Below, piece after piece: positions 4,496-6,148 of a stretch of DNA of 6,148 bases. Location: NCBI GenBank assembly GCA_900555225.1, contig USKL01000095.1, forward strand, positions 1-6,148, in the 5' to 3' direction. The DNA is from an uncultured Collinsella sp. Its GTDB lineage: Bacteria > Actinomycetota > Coriobacteriia > Coriobacteriales > Coriobacteriaceae. A program made the translations under genes and the position numbers. The notes beneath the pieces are model-generated. The model was given only the letters and a program-made list of their open reading frames with translations, did not search any database and had not been told where the DNA came from. Positions within the stretch are counted from its first letter, which is position 1. Each line of letters begins with the position of its first letter.

Positions 4496-4718
4496 CGCGT
4501 TCCTCCTCACAGCCCAACTCCACGCAACCGGGGAACCGGCCCCGCAGGTCGAGCACGGTTCCGTCTTCCAGCAGTGCGAAGCACTGGTAGCTGTCGTCGG
4601 TCAGGGCCTCGACGATGGAAAGCGCCTCTTCCTCGGTGCCCGTGGTGGCGATTTCGATGCCCTGCCGGTATGCGCTTGCGTAGCTCTGGCAGAGCGAGCG
4701 CTCGTAGATGCGTATCAT
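4479..4718 (-). CDS. Hypothetical protein (79 aa)
   Basis: The ATG at 4718 overlaps the preceding stop as ATGA (4718-4715), with GAGG about eight bases upstream. The product is 79 residues and soluble. It reads as a small alpha/beta protein: RIYERSLCQSYASAYRQGIE, a TTGTEEEALSIVEALTDD helix, then beta-like YQCFALLEDGTVLDLRG. The tail is acidic, GCEEERDGNRD. The final 17 bases overlap the next gene and encode part of this tail, which also carries the ribosome site for the HExxH gene. Three Cys are spread without a zinc pattern. No family recognised. Confidence 0.7.
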   Translation of the reverse strand: MIRIYERSLCQSYASAYRQGIEIATTGTEEEALSIVEALTDDSYQCFALLEDGTVLDLRGRFPGCVELGCEEERDGNRD

Positions 4719-5098
4719 TCGCGCGCCTCGGCAGCCTGCTTGTCGTACTTCGCGCGAAGCTCAGGCTCGAACTCCTTGATGAACGCAAGCACGCTGATGC
4801 CCTCGGGCAGGTAGTACTTGCGCACATTCTCAAGGCACCAGTCCTCGAACGTCTCGCCGTCGGTCACCTCGCACGCGTATCCCGTGCAGTGGCTCATGAG
4901 CGCATCGCGCCCGGCCTTGCGGATGGCCTGCTGCATCGCGGAGCCGTGCGCCGCCTCGATGGCATCAATCTGCCCGGTCAGCTCGTCGATGCGCTCGTCG
5001 CGGTACTTCAGCTCGCGGTTGAGCATGTCGTTCTCGTCCTGCTGGTCGAACAGCTGCGCGAGCACGTACTGCTCGCAAGTCTTGATCCCCATGGTCAT
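4715..5098 (-). CDS. Coiled-coil hypothetical protein (127 aa)
   Basis: Two start codons are possible: ATG 5098, which overlaps the previous stop as ATGA, and ATG 5092, which has better spacing (eight bases) from GAAGGG; they differ by two residues. Residues 15-62 form a predicted coiled coil (DQQDENDMLNRELKYRDERI then DELTGQIDAIEAAHG). The C-terminal part contains CTGYACEVTDGETFEDWCLE, a segment with three Cys, and a charged helix (AFIKEFEPELRAKYDKQAAE). The open frame runs up to 5338 but that region belongs to the HNH-type gene in another frame. Probably a dimeric or oligomeric protein; function unknown. Confidence 0.75.
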   Translation of the reverse strand: MTMGIKTCEQYVLAQLFDQQDENDMLNRELKYRDERIDELTGQIDAIEAAHGSAMQQAIRKAGRDALMSHCTGYACEVTDGETFEDWCLENVRKYYLPEGISVLAFIKEFEPELRAKYDKQAAEARE

Positions 5099-5550
5099 TT
5101 CCCTTCTCGGATCATTTCGTTTCCATGTTCGTCGGTTATCGCCCAATAGCCGTACTCGTACAGCCACGGGTGGTGCGGCTCGTAGACTTCCAGCAGTTGG
5201 CCCGTCCACCAGGCCTCCTCGTACACCTTGGAGCGCCAGCGCCACTCGGCCTTGAGGCCCGCGCCGCCGTGGAACTGGTTGTGGCACCCGGTCGTGCCGC
5301 TGCCGCACAGGGCGAACAGCGGGCTTCGCAGGCTCCACGTGCCGTTCGGCGTGACAAGCTCGAACTCAAGCCCCCAGCTTCGGTGCGCCACGTGGTGGCA
5401 GCTCTGTGCGCGCCTGCCGCAGACGCAGCAGCGGTCTTGCAGAAGCTCGTACGACCGCTTGCCCGTGTAGCGCGCCCCGAGGTGTGGCTTTCCGTAAAGC
5501 TCGGCGCGCTCCTTCGGCCAGCCGCGCAGCTGGCTTGCTTGCAGGATCAT
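5095..5550 (-). CDS. HNH-type zinc-binding protein, possible endonuclease (151 aa)
   Basis: The ATG at 5550 overlaps the ATPase stop as ATGA (5550-5547) and AGGAGG lies five bases upstream. C41-C42-V-C44-G-R and C82-G-S-G-T-T-G-C89-H90-N-Q-F-H94 give two zinc-knuckle halves around H52-H53, the layout of HNH/beta-beta-alpha-metal nucleases, where the His before the hairpin activates water and the later His residues bind the catalytic metal. The central Asn is not clear; N69 or N91 could fill it. The C-terminal 55 residues (rich in Trp and Tyr: WRWRSKVYEEAWWTG, then PWLYEYGYW) are unfamiliar. Placement directly after a helicase-loader-like ATPase fits a phage recombination or replication role, such as resolving or nicking DNA. 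A non-nuclease zinc protein remains possible. Confidence 0.8.
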   Translation of the reverse strand: MILQASQLRGWPKERAELYGKPHLGARYTGKRSYELLQDRCCVCGRRAQSCHHVAHRSWGLEFELVTPNGTWSLRSPLFALCGSGTTGCHNQFHGGAGLKAEWRWRSKVYEEAWWTGQLLEVYEPHHPWLYEYGYWAITDEHGNEMIREGK

Positions 5551-6148
5551 GCGAGCCTCCTGTCCGGGCCGTCGAACTCGACCACCCTTGCCCCGTGGCG
5601 CAGCCGCGACACGATGGCCTTGGCCGTGTCGGCGTCGCCCTGCTCGGCGAGCCTGCGCACGAGGTCGCTGGGCCTGTACTGCGCGGTGACCAGCGTGGGG
5701 CGCATCGCCGAGTAGCGCTGGTCGATGAGCTGGAACAGGCTGTCGAGCACGAAGCCCGTGGGCCTACGCTTGCCCAAGTCGTCGATGAGCAGGTAGCCCG
5801 CTTCGGCATAGCGCTTCAAGGGGTCACCGCCGTCGTGGAAGCTGCGCTGAATCTCGTCGAGCACGCGGTACATCGGCACCATGAGCGGCGACTTGCCCCG
5901 GTCGTGCAAGCGCATGGCCACGGCTGCGGCGCAGGTCGTCTTGCGGGTGCCGACGTCGCCCCACAGGTAGAGCCATTGGCCGCCCTCCATGGCAAGCGCA
6001 AGCTCGTCGGCCATGGGGTGGTCAAGCCCCAGGTAGCGCTCGGGCACGCCGCAGCGCACAAGCGAACGCCTGCGCTTCTCGGCGACGGCCTTCTCGGCCT
6101 CAGCCTGCTCTTGCGCCGCTATGGCAGCGCGCTCTGCGACGGCCCCTT
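5547..6148 (-). CDS. DnaC/IstB-like AAA+ ATPase, probable helicase loader, 5' end outside the window
   Basis: The frame is open to the right edge, so about 199 C-terminal residues are visible; full-length loaders are usually 240-300. A GTG at 6059 exists, but the upstream frame codes for a plausible basic helix (AEKAVAEKRRRSLVRCGVPE), so an upstream start is likelier. Counting from that GTG: Walker A G34-D-V-G-T-R39-K40-T41, Walker B YLLIDDLG (about 89-96), sensor-1-like TLVTAQY (123-129), and a SRLRHGARVVEF segment near the end matching the arginine-bearing Box VII/sensor region. These features are those of DnaC/DnaI/IstB ATPases, which load the replicative helicase at phage origins. Odd: R39 stands where Gly normally precedes the Walker Lys. 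The gene overlaps the HNH-type gene by ATGA. Without an adjacent transposase, a helicase loader is favoured over IstB. Confidence 0.85.
   Translation of the reverse strand, partial: GAVAERAAIAAQEQAEAEKAVAEKRRRSLVRCGVPERYLGLDHPMADELALAMEGGQWLYLWGDVGTRKTTCAAAVAMRLHDRGKSPLMVPMYRVLDEIQRSFHDGGDPLKRYAEAGYLLIDDLGKRRPTGFVLDSLFQLIDQRYSAMRPTLVTAQYRPSDLVRRLAEQGDADTAKAIVSRLRHGARVVEFDGPDRRLA

Noticed and set aside
4046..5149. A long + strand open frame of 367 codons
   Set aside because: It is antisense to the coiled-coil, HExxH and neighbouring genes, has no credible ribosome site, and has a shadow-like composition (Arg/Leu/Ala/Val-rich with no domain pattern).
5547..6148. IstB helper of an IS21-type element
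   Set aside because: IstB and DnaC-like ATPases share motifs, but no IstA transposase frame or terminal inverted repeat is visible, and the neighbours are phage-type early genes.
1..6148. CRISPR array, tRNA or rRNA genes, or insertion sequences
   Set aside because: No regularly spaced repeats, no cloverleaf with a recognisable T-arm, no rRNA signature and no transposase were found on reading both strands.

Overview
The window reads as the early or accessory region of a temperate phage or prophage from a high-GC host (clearly GC-rich by eye). The style of the small proteins (MazG-like, WDGH-type, DUF4406-type and CxxC proteins) suggests a gut actinobacterium of the Coriobacteriia (Eggerthella/Gordonibacter-like). 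That host assignment is inference from general familiarity, not from a search. I see no rRNA, tRNA, insertion sequence, CRISPR array, integrase or structural phage gene.

Layout. From the left edge, two + strand genes end at 465: a hypothetical protein open at its 5' end, and a 37-residue helical peptide. A strong GC-rich hairpin (481-508) lies between them and the 3' end of the opposing block, so it probably terminates both converging transcripts. From 6148 down to 527 the - strand holds 18 genes with essentially no intergenic DNA. Most junctions are overlaps, often the 4-base ATGA/GTGA type, so this looks like one long translationally coupled operon whose promoter lies beyond the right edge.

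Operon order in the direction of transcription: DnaC/IstB-like AAA+ ATPase (5' end outside the window; Walker A has Arg where Gly is usual); HNH-type zinc protein; coiled-coil protein; 79-residue unknown; small HExxH zincin-like protein; 75-residue helical unknown; DUF4406/nucleoside deoxyribosyltransferase-like protein; small basic protein; WDGH-type protein with a zinc knuckle; C2HC plus NUMOD1/IENR1-like protein; three CxxC...CxxW cysteine-rich proteins, with a 118-residue conserved-type phage protein between the first and second; two tiny membrane proteins that may be tandem paralogues; MazG-like protein lacking a usual metal-ligand Asp; and a third tiny membrane protein coupled to it.

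How they may work together. The ATPase probably loads the replicative helicase or otherwise serves phage DNA replication. The DUF4406 and MazG-like genes point to nucleotide metabolism. The many small zinc-binding and membrane proteins are typical of a phage early-gene cargo region whose roles (host takeover, counter-defence, exclusion) cannot be read from sequence alone. No complete, clearly new system is demonstrated. The most interesting leads are the cysteine-rich CxxW series, the cluster of unannotatably small membrane proteins around the MazG-like gene, and the altered active-site motifs.
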